Source of the DNA: an uncultured Chlorobiaceae bacterium
Lineage (GTDB): Bacteria > Bacteroidota > Chlorobiia > Chlorobiales > Chlorobiaceae
DNA length: 46,250 nt
Direction of reading: 5' to 3'
Assembly: GCA_903920215.1 (NCBI GenBank)
Contig: CAIXLG010000212.1
Span: 1 to 46,250, forward strand
This document shows positions 19,003 to 28,010 of this stretch, piece after piece. How positions within the stretch are numbered: position 1 is the stretch's first letter; the number at the start of each line of letters is the position of its first letter. The notes below the pieces were generated by a model that was not told where the DNA came from, searched no databases, and saw only the letters and a list, made by a program, of their open reading frames with translations. The position numbers and the translations under genes were made by a program.

Positions 19003-20337
19003 TTATCGCTCAAGAGCCGGACTTGTGTAGAGCGTAACAAAATTTCCCCCGTGACTCTTCGATGCTTTCATGGCATCTTCAGCATTCTTCATAAGAGTCT
19101 GTTCATTCTCACCATGATCCGGAAAAACAGCAATACCGATACTGCATGTTATATTGATAACATAACCCTCAATCTCGAAAGGCTCTTGTATGGCTTTCTT
19201 GATTTTCTCTGCAATACTGACAGCATTTGCTGTTTCAACAATCGGGGACGCCAGCACTACAAACTGATCACCGCCAATACGAGCCAGAGTATCGCTGCTT
19301 CTCTGCAGGATTCCGAGAATACGCACTGCAACCTGCTCGAGCAGCAAATCACCAATTCCATGTGAGAGTATTTCGTTAACCGCCGGGCTTTTATCAAGAT
19401 CAAATATCATCAACGCCGCTTTCGTTTTGCTCCGTCGACACAGGCCTGTGAACATGTTTATCCGCTCCGTAAGAAGACGGCGATTTGCAAGACCTTTCAA
19501 CTGCTCAGCACCATTGTTCCAGGTGATAACATCTCCCTGCGGATTGAGCATGAACATGGCGTATTCTTTGGTAGCATCCAGCAGCAGACGGAAATGTTCT
19601 TCACTCAATCGCAGTTTTTCGGTATAATCGCGCAACGCTGAAGTGCGCTCTTCAACGCGCTGATCGAGTTCGCTGTTGAGTTGCTGCAACGCCTCTGCAG
19701 CCCGCTTCCGAGCAGCGAATTCACGATTAAGCAGGATTAAGGAAAGCAACAGCAGAAGGCTTCCACCTATTCCCCCTGCTGCTATTGAGACTATCGAGTT
19801 TTGCAGGCTTGCAGAAGCGTCAGTGGTGGCCTGCTGAAGAATCCTTGTCTGGCGCTGTTTCATCGTGTCAATCAGACTAAGGCTCGTTTTCATCATGTCA
19901 TTTTCGATATTGCTCGTTATCGATGCCTTGGCGGCATCAAACCCTTTAGCTACCCTCAAATTAATGACTTGCTCCATAAGGAGGATTTTTTTCGAAACAA
20001 GCGGAACAAGCGAGGCAAGGGAGCTTTGCAGTACCGGATCGCCCGCACTCAATTGACGAAGGTCGAAGAGCTGCTGCTGTATGCCGTCAGGTGAAAGCTC
20101 GAAAAAATAGGGCTCGAGATAGTGCTCATCGCCTGTAATGACATACCCACGCTCGGTTGTTTCAAGCTCTGTAAGGCGCGTCAGGAGATGTTCCAGGCTG
20201 TTGATCGTTTTGAGCGTATGGCTGACCTGACGGTTACTCTCGATGAGTGTGCGTAAACTGAAAAAAATAAAGGTGCCTGTCCCCAGAATGATGACGACGG
20301 CCAATGCAAACGCTATTTTTGAAAGATTGCGATTCAT
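19003..20337 (-). CDS. CHASE3 membrane protein with shortened PAS and degenerate GGDEF (GGDQF)
   Basis: Layout of the 444 aa: membrane helix (about 8-28), CHASE3-type extracytoplasmic sensor (TERGYVITGDEHYLEPYFFEL near 62-82), second helix (near 183-205), coiled coil, the first third of a PAS domain (FRLLLDATKEYAMFML..WNNGAEQLKG), and then directly the GGDEF domain from LANRRLLTE. In the paralogue at 24.3-27.3 kb several hundred residues of PAS/GAF sequence separate the same two points, so an internal deletion has joined them. The active site is altered: IGGDQF instead of GGDEF, and DLDKSPAVNE for DLDKFKPVND. The inhibitory-site RxxD (RSSD) five residues upstream is kept. It is therefore probably inactive as a diguanylate cyclase, and may bind c-di-GMP or be decaying. 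Confidence 0.88.
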   Translation of the reverse strand: MNRNLSKIAFALAVVIILGTGTFIFFSLRTLIESNRQVSHTLKTINSLEHLLTRLTELETTERGYVITGDEHYLEPYFFELSPDGIQQQLFDLRQLSAGDPVLQSSLASLVPLVSKKILLMEQVINLRVAKGFDAAKASITSNIENDMMKTSLSLIDTMKQRQTRILQQATTDASASLQNSIVSIAAGGIGGSLLLLLSLILLNREFAARKRAAEALQQLNSELDQRVEERTSALRDYTEKLRLSEEHFRLLLDATKEYAMFMLNPQGDVITWNNGAEQLKGLANRRLLTERINMFTGLCRRSKTKAALMIFDLDKSPAVNEILSHGIGDLLLEQVAVRILGILQRSSDTLARIGGDQFVVLASPIVETANAVSIAEKIKKAIQEPFEIEGYVINITCSIGIAVFPDHGENEQTLMKNAEDAMKASKSHGGNFVTLYTSPALER

Positions 20338-20619
20338 GATTTGTTTCCAGATTTATATCCGTTTTCATGGAGAATCAGTTATTCCAGAAAAAACATATAC
20401 CAAGTTTAACTATTCTTAAGCGCAATAACGATATGACGAATTAAATAGTTGGCAGTGGGCAGTGGGCAGTGGGCAGTTGGCTGTAATGAGAAGGGTGTCA
20501 GGGAAACGGAATTATAAGAGTTATACATGACGGGGTGGGGCGGTGCTGGGGTGAGGATAAGAGAGATCCCTCACTACGTTTCGGGATGACAAAAGGTGGA
20601 GTTTGAAATGGCGGTGGAC
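20338..20619. repeat. Intergenic region with 7-bp tandem repeat and dispersed palindrome
   Basis: Four 7-bp units GGCAGTG run from 20451 to 20478, the last being GGCAGTT. The segment GATCCCTCAC..TTCGGGATGA at 20565-20589 resembles 16865-16890. The middle is G-rich (CGGGGTGGGGCGGTGCTGGGG, 20531-20551), with runs that could form a G-quadruplex. No gene is visible. The promoter of the CHASE3-GGDQF gene must lie in the right-hand part near 20338-20440. Confidence 0.8.
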
Positions 20620-21792
20620 TTAACTTAAAGAGGGGTGATTTAAGGCGAAAGAAAACCTTTTTTCATCAAAAAGCCGTACGCATGCATCCACAACAGCTGG
20701 ATCATAAAGAGTGCCTCGGCCTTGCTTAATTTCCGCTAATGCGGCATCAATCCCAAGCTCAGAGCGATAAGGGCGACGCGATGCCATAGCTTCAATGACG
20801 TCAGACAATGCAATAATTCTCGACCCAAGCAAAATCTCATCACCTTTCAGTCCCTGTGGATATCCGCTTCCATCCATTCTCTCATGATGCTGCAAGATTA
20901 TAAGAGCTATCGGCCATGGAAATTTAATATTTTTGATAATGTCATAGCCAGCATCGACATGGGTTTGAATCAACTGATATTCGACCTTGCTAAGCTTGAC
21001 CGGCTTAGTCAAAATTTCAACAGGAATACTGATTTTCCCTACATCATGAATAGTTGAGGCTAACTCAATACCATGGATAGTTTCTTCCGATAAACCCAGC
21101 TCCCTTGCAATCGCTGACGCCAATTGCCCTACACGACGCATGTGACCGGCAGTATATTCATCACGGGATTCAACGGTATTGGCTATCGATTTGATTGACT
21201 CTTCAAGGCTCTGTTGCAGTTCATTAGATGCTTTTAAAGCAGCCAATGCCATTTTTTTAGCAGCAACGATCTCCTCGATCTGCTTTACTTCGGTCAGGTC
21301 GGTAGCTACCAGACAAAAAATATCACCCTTTTTACCAACATGAGCTTTACCAATCGAAATATAAATGGGAACTCGATCTCCATCTTTGGCAACTAACATC
21401 AATTCACCACGATGCTTTTCCGTCGAATCTATTTTCAAAAGTGATTCTAAGATCTTTCGATTTTCAGGATCCAACCAAGATTGAAGGTTGCAGCCAATCA
21501 CATTTTTCAGGGGAGACTTCACCATCTCCGCAAACCGCTTGTTAGAGAATAAAATAAGGCCATCAGGCATCACGGTTAGAGCGCCTTCGCTCATCTCCTC
21601 AAGCAATTTACGATAGGGTTGATCAGGATTGATCAGAGTAAAAATCTGCTCACCCGATTTACCAGATACCACCAAAGCATCAACAGCACCCTCGCGAATG
21701 GCATCCAAGGCTGCATGGGCTTCGAGCAATTCAGTGCGCAAGTCATCTACTTCTCTCTTGAGCTCTCCTTGAGATTTCAATTCTGCTTTCAT
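20620..21792 (-). CDS. PAS-HD-GYP protein, predicted c-di-GMP phosphodiesterase
   Basis: Predicted to hydrolyse cyclic di-GMP. The 390 aa comprise an N-terminal helical region (1-45), a PAS domain (about 60-175; MSEGALTVMPDGLILFSNKRF, ending in VATDLTEVKQ), a linker helix and an HD-GYP domain (about 195-375). The latter has the metal-binding HD in TIHDVGKISIP, then HHERMDGSGYPQGL and SDVIEAMASRRPY. All signature residues are present and there is no membrane segment. Its ATG lies only three bases after the kaiB stop, so it is the third gene of a kaiC-kaiB operon. That coupling suggests a clock-like or KaiC-dependent input to c-di-GMP level, which is an inference from gene order only. Confidence 0.93.
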   Translation of the reverse strand: MKAELKSQGELKREVDDLRTELLEAHAALDAIREGAVDALVVSGKSGEQIFTLINPDQPYRKLLEEMSEGALTVMPDGLILFSNKRFAEMVKSPLKNVIGCNLQSWLDPENRKILESLLKIDSTEKHRGELMLVAKDGDRVPIYISIGKAHVGKKGDIFCLVATDLTEVKQIEEIVAAKKMALAALKASNELQQSLEESIKSIANTVESRDEYTAGHMRRVGQLASAIARELGLSEETIHGIELASTIHDVGKISIPVEILTKPVKLSKVEYQLIQTHVDAGYDIIKNIKFPWPIALIILQHHERMDGSGYPQGLKGDEILLGSRIIALSDVIEAMASRRPYRSELGIDAALAEIKQGRGTLYDPAVVDACVRLFDEKRFSFALNHPSLS

Positions 21793-21795
21793 TCG

Positions 21796-22131
21796 TTATG
21801 TAGATTTCAAATCTAACCCGACAAGGACCATCTCGGTATTTGACAGGTCGCCAATAATACGGCGAAGGGGTGGAGGAAGCTCTTTAATGAGCGTCGGTAT
21901 TGCAATGATCTGATGCCCGGCAGCCAGTTGGGGTTGCTGATATAAATCAATCACCTCTAAAACGTAGCGCCCATCAAGTTTTTCGTCGCAAATCTTCTTT
22001 ATATTTTCAATAGCCGACATCGAATGAATCGTTGTTCCAGCTACATACAACCGCAAAATCCATTTTTTAGATAACTCTGCTGCAGTTTCCTTTTTTTTAT
22101 GAACTCTTAAATCAATCGGTTTATCGGTCAT
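21796..22131 (-). CDS. kaiB: KaiB-family protein
   Basis: A 111-aa protein with the complete KaiB thioredoxin-like domain: [40 protein letters not shown] and [21 protein letters not shown], ending VLVGLDL. KaiB binds the KaiC CI ring in cyanobacterial clocks; in other bacteria KaiB homologues accompany KaiC without KaiA. I start at ATG 22131 because AGGGGG lies seven bases upstream; the track start at 22221 adds 30 residues that overlap kaiC. Compared with cyanobacterial KaiB it has about 20 extra charged residues at the N-terminus. It lies 37 bases after kaiC and 3 bases before the HD-GYP gene. Confidence 0.94.
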   Translation of the reverse strand: MTDKPIDLRVHKKKETAAELSKKWILRLYVAGTTIHSMSAIENIKKICDEKLDGRYVLEVIDLYQQPQLAAGHQIIAIPTLIKELPPPLRRIIGDLSNTEMVLVGLDLKST

Positions 22132-22168
22132 TTGCAACCCCCTGGAGTCAGGTCGATTATAGCCTCGT

Positions 22169-23929
22169 TCATTTCGATTTTCTTTTGCCTTGTAAAGGCG
22201 TATGTTTTGCATCAACATCACGGACTTTCCCCATTGCAGTTCGATCCTGGCTTAGCTGCACTTGAGCGGTTTTTTCCTGTGCAATTATTTTGAGATTGTT
22301 CGATTCCTCGGCTGCGAACTCGGCTCGCATAGCAGCGATCCTGGCGTCTAAAACATTACGCTTGTTTTCAAGATCAATCTGCCGAAGCTCAATTTCTTCC
22401 TGTAATTTGAGGCCTGATGCCTTTTCATGAGCCAGCATATTCAAGCGCGCTCCGCCTGTTGCAACCCCACCAGAGCCTAAATAAACATCGAATATTTCCA
22501 CACCGTGATCTGAAATCAAAAATTCCCGCACCTGGTTAGAGTGGCTCATGCCGCGTGACTTGAGAATATAGATACCACGATTTCGCTCTCCATCACTTTC
22601 AAGATCCCTCAATAAAATCCATGAATCAATGAGTGATGAAATAGTAACTGCGGAAACCTCTGATGGCAATCCACTCGTCGTTAAGCTGCCAAACATGATC
22701 GTAATGCCAAGGGATTTCATATGGTCAACAAACTTCATCAATATTCTTTTTACATCACTGAAGTTTGCAATATCTGAAAAGCTGGTAACAGGATCCATGA
22801 TGACAACTTTTGGGGCGTACTTAGCGATCACCTTTAGAGCCAGGACAAGATGCATATCCAACCCGCACTGTGTAGGGCGCCTGGATTCCATGTGAAGAAG
22901 ACCTTTCTGTACCCACTGATCGAGGTTTAACCCAACCGAGCACATATTTCTACTGATTTGATCCGGCGACTCCTCAAAGGAAAAATAGACAACACGCTCA
23001 TTGCGCCTACACGCTGCATCCGCAAAATGTGACATGAAAGTAGTCTTACCCGTACCGGACGTACCAGAAATCAAAATGACACTACCCTTGAAGAACCCTT
23101 CGCCCCCAAGCATAGTATCCAGCCTTGGAATTCCGCTGGAAACTCTGGTATTCGAAACTTGGTGCTCCAGCCTTGAAGCAGTAATAGGTATGAGAGAAAC
23201 ACCCTCACTATCAATGACGAAAGGATACTCATTGGTGCCATGAGATGAGCCTCGATACTTCACGATACGCAATCTGCGTGAGGCAACCCGATCTTCAATG
23301 CTAATGGTTAAATTAATCACACAGTCAGAAACGAACTCTTCTATACCCTGACGAGAAAGGGTATCTATGCCACCTTCGCCTGTAATTACCGCAGTAACAC
23401 CCTTATCCTTGAACCAACGAAACAGACGACGCAGTTCAGCACGCAAAACGGCTGGATTAGGCAGACTGCTAAAGAGTGATTCAATGGTATCAAGAACGAC
23501 GCGTTTGGCACCAATCGAATCAATGGCGGCACCCAATCGAATAAACAGTGCATCCAGGTTGTAGTCACCTGCTTCAACTATTTCATTTCGATCGATATAA
23601 ACAAAATCAACAACCACCTTCTTGCCAGCAATTAAACCCTTCAGGTCAAAACCGATCGAAGCGACATTGGCGATTAAATCGTTTGTCGATTCTTCAAAGG
23701 CCATGAATACGCCGGGCTCATTACATTGCTTAGCACCCCGGAGTAAAAACTCCATAGCGATCAACGTTTTTCCGGTACCTGTGCCTCCGCAAATGAGGGT
23801 GGCTCGACCCTTGGGCAGCCCACCATCGGTAATGATATCCAAGCCATCAATGCCCGTTAAGGCCTTGAGAAGTTGCGGCCTGTGCTCCGGCATAAACTTT
23901 GGTTTTTGATTTACTTTAGCTTTCGCCAT
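22169..23929 (-). CDS. kaiC: KaiC-family double-domain ATPase/kinase
   Basis: A 586-aa RecA-like protein with two KaiC domains. CI has Walker A GGTGTGKT (48-55) and catalytic Glu79-Glu80 in AFEES. CII has Walker [10 protein letters not shown] (289-297) and Glu319-Glu320 in FSFEES. In the autophosphorylation region, TISSLIDSW aligns with the cyanobacterial ISTITD, giving Ser431 and Ser432 where Synechococcus KaiC has Ser431 and Thr432, so both acceptors are conserved in type. After residue about 485 the sequence leaves the cyanobacterial pattern. In place of the A-loop and KaiA-binding tail there is a roughly 100-residue charged extension with a predicted coiled coil ([18 protein letters not shown]). 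No kaiA is present. It is the first gene of kaiC-kaiB-PAS-HD-GYP. Confidence 0.95.
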   Translation of the reverse strand: MAKAKVNQKPKFMPEHRPQLLKALTGIDGLDIITDGGLPKGRATLICGGTGTGKTLIAMEFLLRGAKQCNEPGVFMAFEESTNDLIANVASIGFDLKGLIAGKKVVVDFVYIDRNEIVEAGDYNLDALFIRLGAAIDSIGAKRVVLDTIESLFSSLPNPAVLRAELRRLFRWFKDKGVTAVITGEGGIDTLSRQGIEEFVSDCVINLTISIEDRVASRRLRIVKYRGSSHGTNEYPFVIDSEGVSLIPITASRLEHQVSNTRVSSGIPRLDTMLGGEGFFKGSVILISGTSGTGKTTFMSHFADAACRRNERVVYFSFEESPDQISRNMCSVGLNLDQWVQKGLLHMESRRPTQCGLDMHLVLALKVIAKYAPKVVIMDPVTSFSDIANFSDVKRILMKFVDHMKSLGITIMFGSLTTSGLPSEVSAVTISSLIDSWILLRDLESDGERNRGIYILKSRGMSHSNQVREFLISDHGVEIFDVYLGSGGVATGGARLNMLAHEKASGLKLQEEIELRQIDLENKRNVLDARIAAMRAEFAAEESNNLKIIAQEKTAQVQLSQDRTAMGKVRDVDAKHTPLQGKRKSK

Positions 23930-24286
23930 GATGTATGCACGTTCATGATTTCAATCCACCAGGATGCGATACAATACCTTCCTTCACTGCTCTTAGAATA
24001 TTCCATCAATTGACTCACCGGTAGAGACGATAAATACCATTACCAAATAATTACCGGCACCCTTCGCCTATATATAAGTATATTTTTTTATACGGAATCA
24101 AAATGCTTCAATCGCCAGGATGATTGCCAGCCAGTAAAGTGCGTGCGAATTCCAATATATAAAATAAATATACACCGGAATAGGAGTATATGTTCATTCG
24201 ATTCACCATAAGCTTTCATTAGCTCTGGCTAACCCTTGAACATGTGCTGATTATCAGGCAGGGAGTGAACGTATGGAACAAACCTA
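23930..24286. other. Intergenic region upstream of kaiC
   Basis: 357 bases without a supported ORF. It is AT-rich in the middle (runs of TATATA at about 24070-24090 and 24158-24172) and must contain the promoter of the kaiC operon, because the next gene to the right is on the same strand and ends at 24287. I see no clear terminator hairpin after the GGDEF gene and no confident promoter hexamers. Confidence 0.5.
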
Positions 24287-27200
24287 TCAATGATAGACTG
24301 TAACGCAATTCCTGCCATGACTCTTCGAAGAGTACATGGCATCATCAGCATTCTTCATCAGCGTCAGTTCATTCTCGCCATGATCTGGAAAAACAGCGAT
24401 ACCGATACTGCATGAAATATTGATGGCATGCCCCTCAATCTCGAAAGGCACTTGTAAGACTTTCAGAATTTTCTCTGCAATGGTAACCGCATTTGCTATT
24501 GCAGCAACCTGCGGCAACAGCACAACAAACTCATCTCCACCAAGACGAGCCAGGGTATCGCTGCTTCTCTGCAGAATTCCGAGAATCCGGTTTGCGACCT
24601 GCTGAAGCAGCACATCACCAGTTCCATGGCCGAGAATATCGTTAACAGGTTTGAATTTATCCAGATCAAATATCATCAACGCGGCCATTGTTCTGCTCCG
24701 TTGACAGAGGGCAATGGTCAATTTTATCTGCTCTGAAAGAAGTCGACGGTTTGGAAGACCCGTCAAAGAGTCGTGCATTGCCAGGTTTTCAATGGCATAT
24801 TTCTGTGCTTGAAGCTCTATCCGTTCATCATCACCCATTTTTTTTGCAACAATATCCCAGGTAATATCCGCCACAATACCTACCCATTTTATATCATGCT
24901 CATCATACAGAGCCAGCTTGTTGCCGACGCCAAGAATCGCAACAACCTTATTGCCGCGCAAAACCGGAACAACCACTTCACGCGTCACCCCAGCATGACC
25001 CTCCGGCATCCCTTTGCGATCATTGACCGCAGCATAATCGTTATGGATCACTGCGTTACGCTGCCGCGCCGCATCAGCCCATACTCCGGCACCGTCGAGC
25101 GCATAGTGCCGACCATCTCCCTCAGCCTTGCACATATTCTTATTTGTGTTGGTGGACCACGCCTGAAGTGATAGTGTTATCTGATCTTCATCAACAAAAT
25201 GAAAGAAGCCGATCGAGCTTTCAGTCAGCAGTTCAGCTTTATCAAGTGCCAACTGCAGCAGATCCTCTATCGAATGACTCTCTGCCATCTCAAGAAGAGC
25301 GAGGTGCAGTTCAGTGGTAATTTCGTAATGCCTTCGTTCCGTGACATCATGAACGATGGTATAGAGAGATGATCTGCCATCAGTGACAATCGTCCGGCTA
25401 TAGACCTCTACATCACGGATACTTCCGTCAGCCCTGCGATGGCGGAACACAAAGTAGTTTTTCTCTCCTGTTCTGGTTTGCTGGATAGCAGTCTCTATCT
25501 CTTCAGGGCTCAAGGTATTGATATCCTGAATACGTTTCTGGCGGATTTCATCGATCGTCCACCTGTAAAACTCAATAGCAGAATGATTTGCATCTTGAAT
25601 AAAGCCTGTATCAGGATTGATAATGAGCATAATGGCTGAATGGCCTTCAAACATATCCTTAAAGCGCTTTTCGCTCTGCATCAGCGATGCTTCAGTTTGC
25701 TTTTGCAGCTCCGCCAAATGGAGAGTGTCTAATGCGAACGACACATCCATGCCGATCTCTTTAAGAAGATTCATCTCTTCTTCATTAAACAGATTCTTTT
25801 CAATAGCATAAAGATTAAGTAATGCAACGATCACCCCGCTCTCTCGAACAGGCACTGAAATGGCTGAGTGAAAACCACCGGCGATTGCCATATTCCGCCA
25901 GTGCAGCATAGCAGGATCAGTCTGAATGTTATTACATACAATAACGTCTCCTCTTGCAACTGCCTTACCGATCATACCATTGTTAAAGGGAGCTTCTTTA
26001 ATGTTGAACGTCTTAAAGGGGAGAATATTCTCCATTTGACTGTGCACAACTGTCGGTGTAATAACACCGGATTCACAATCAAGTACCCCGATCCAGGCCA
26101 AGCCGAATTTGCCGGACTCCACTGCAACACGGCAAATGGTCGGGAACAGTTGGTCTTTATCTTTAACGCGCACAAGAGTTTCATTAATCTGCGAAAGTGT
26201 TGCGTAAATTCTGTTGAGATAAGCAATTCTTGATTCGTTTGCATTCTGTACGGTAATATCACGAGTGACTTTGGCAAAGCCAGTCAACTGATGATGTGCA
26301 TCATAGGTCGAGGTAATCACTACATCCGCAACGAATCGCGTACCATCCTTGCGCACCCTCAAACCCTCATCTTCCACTTTTCCCTCTTCAACAGCAGTTC
26401 TTAGTAAAAGAGATGGCTTGCCTGCAGCAATATCTTCATCAGTAAAAAACCGAGAAAAGTTTTGCCCGATAATCTCTTCGGCCTTATAGCCCTTCAAATA
26501 TTCAGCACCCTTGTTCCAACTCAAAACATCACCTTTCCTGTCGAGCATATAGATGGCATAGTCCTTAACGCTTTCAACCATCAGGCGAAAACTCTCATCG
26601 ATCTTGCGCATCTCATCGACGCCCTCTTCAATACGCGAATTCAGCTCGCTATTGAGTTGATGCAGCTCTTGCTCAGCACGCTTCCGTTTGCCGGCTTCCC
26701 GTTTGACGAAAATAAAAGAAAACACCAGCAGTGAAATACCAGAGCCTAACCCTGCCACCATGGCAAAAATCGTATCCTGCAAATCTGCATATGCTTCATA
26801 AGAGCGTTGCCTGAGAAGCACACTCTCGTTGATGTGCATCTCAAGCAGCACGCGACGGATTTCAAGCATCACCGGCCTGCCGATATCGCTTGCTATCAAC
26901 TCCTTTGCTGCTTCAAACCCGTCACTCCTTCTTTTCTCAACAACGTTGTTCATACAGTCAAGCTTATTCTTGATGAGAGGATCAAGCTTGTCTAACAGTT
27001 GTTGTTGACTCGGGCTGTCAAATGTCAATCGACGCAGCTCCAGCAAGTGCGGGATAATGCCGTTTGTTGATGAGATGGCAGCAAAATACGGTTCGAGAAA
27101 CACTTCCTTGCCCATAATAACGAAACCGCGCGGACCTGATTCAGCTTCAGTCACAAGAGAAAGCGTTTCATCAAGTTTGTGTTCAACCTGAAGCGAGCGC

Positions 27201-27328
27201 TCAACCAGGGCGTTACTTTCATTGAAAGCCTGCAGATGCAGACCCATATAGACGCTGGAACCGAGAATCATTGCAAAAGCCAAAGCAAATGCAATCTTTG
27301 GAAGACGGCTTATTCTGGTTTTATGCAT
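24287..27328 (-). CDS. CHASE3-PAS-GAF-PAS-GAF-GGDEF diguanylate cyclase
   Basis: Predicted to make c-di-GMP. From ATG 27328 (the track used TTG 27334) it has 1013 aa. In order: membrane helix near 10-32, CHASE3 sensor (RGFVIMGKEVFLEPYF near 68), second helix near 190-210, coiled coil, PAS (about 245-365), GAF (about 385-545; GKFGLAWIGVLD), PAS (about 560-675), GAF (about 680-835; SIGFFHFVDEDQITLSLQAWS) and GGDEF (about 850-1013). The active site LGGDEF and the inhibitory RxxD (RSSD) are intact, as is DLDKFKPVND. A GGAGG lies 12 bases before the TTG and 18 before the ATG, so the start is open by two codons. It is upstream of, and on the same strand as, kaiC. It is the full-length relative of the gene at 19.0-20.3 kb. 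Confidence 0.94.
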   Translation of the reverse strand: MHKTRISRLPKIAFALAFAMILGSSVYMGLHLQAFNESNALVERSLQVEHKLDETLSLVTEAESGPRGFVIMGKEVFLEPYFAAISSTNGIIPHLLELRRLTFDSPSQQQLLDKLDPLIKNKLDCMNNVVEKRRSDGFEAAKELIASDIGRPVMLEIRRVLLEMHINESVLLRQRSYEAYADLQDTIFAMVAGLGSGISLLVFSFIFVKREAGKRKRAEQELHQLNSELNSRIEEGVDEMRKIDESFRLMVESVKDYAIYMLDRKGDVLSWNKGAEYLKGYKAEEIIGQNFSRFFTDEDIAAGKPSLLLRTAVEEGKVEDEGLRVRKDGTRFVADVVITSTYDAHHQLTGFAKVTRDITVQNANESRIAYLNRIYATLSQINETLVRVKDKDQLFPTICRVAVESGKFGLAWIGVLDCESGVITPTVVHSQMENILPFKTFNIKEAPFNNGMIGKAVARGDVIVCNNIQTDPAMLHWRNMAIAGGFHSAISVPVRESGVIVALLNLYAIEKNLFNEEEMNLLKEIGMDVSFALDTLHLAELQKQTEASLMQSEKRFKDMFEGHSAIMLIINPDTGFIQDANHSAIEFYRWTIDEIRQKRIQDINTLSPEEIETAIQQTRTGEKNYFVFRHRRADGSIRDVEVYSRTIVTDGRSSLYTIVHDVTERRHYEITTELHLALLEMAESHSIEDLLQLALDKAELLTESSIGFFHFVDEDQITLSLQAWSTNTNKNMCKAEGDGRHYALDGAGVWADAARQRNAVIHNDYAAVNDRKGMPEGHAGVTREVVVPVLRGNKVVAILGVGNKLALYDEHDIKWVGIVADITWDIVAKKMGDDERIELQAQKYAIENLAMHDSLTGLPNRRLLSEQIKLTIALCQRSRTMAALMIFDLDKFKPVNDILGHGTGDVLLQQVANRILGILQRSSDTLARLGGDEFVVLLPQVAAIANAVTIAEKILKVLQVPFEIEGHAINISCSIGIAVFPDHGENELTLMKNADDAMYSSKSHGRNCVTVYH

Positions 27329-27334
27329 AAACAA

Positions 27335-28010
27335 TGTTGTTTACAACCTCCAGAGAGAAACTCCTTTTTCGATTATGGCCTCTTCATCAAAATGAGTTTT
27401 AAACACGCAACATCAAAAAGCTCTATGAGATGTATCAGTTCATCTTTACCAAACACTGCAGTACTTTGTGCTGCCAGAGTGGCGTCGTCGCGTGTGGACT
27501 TTTTTTCGAGCTGATCCTGACGGGTGATGCCAGTGAGGGTCGACAACTGCCTCAATGTGCACCATGGGGGGGAGTGAACAGAGTAGAATCAACATACATG
27601 TCACGGCCATACTGGCTTTCAGGCAGCAGTGAAATGCAATGTTCGCAGGATTAATATATTAATTTTCCCGGAATTCCGGATTAATACAGATGACTGCATG
27701 CGATGAACAATGCAATGATATGCCTTGCGCTGCCATGGCTTTTTTTCATTTTCAAATGCCATTGTTCTGTTGTCGCCTTTATTTTTGGCCATGAAAATGG
27801 CGATGCCGATATTCCATCAACTATTGATGATGTGAGCTTTAATCGTGAATGGTTCTTTTATTTTTTACCGGATCTTTTCTGCTCAGGGAGTGCATTACAA
27901 TTTGACAGATTATCACTACATTTTACACGTATAAGCCACAAATATTTTAGAGATTCCATCACCAGTCAGCTGGTAATTTGTCTCCCTCCGTTAAAAGCAA
28001 GTTACCCCCA
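27335..28010. other. Divergent intergenic region between two c-di-GMP genes
   Basis: 675 bases between oppositely oriented signalling genes. On the - strand, 27373-27555 encodes 60 residues from a TTG (LEKKSTRDDATLAAQSTAVFGK..), with fairly protein-like composition, ending 44 bases before the GGDEF gene. It could be a small leader gene or a remnant, but nothing in it is recognisable. The + strand ORF 27703-28182 overlaps the real PAS gene in another frame and is not supported. Promoters for both flanking genes must lie here. Confidence 0.45.
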
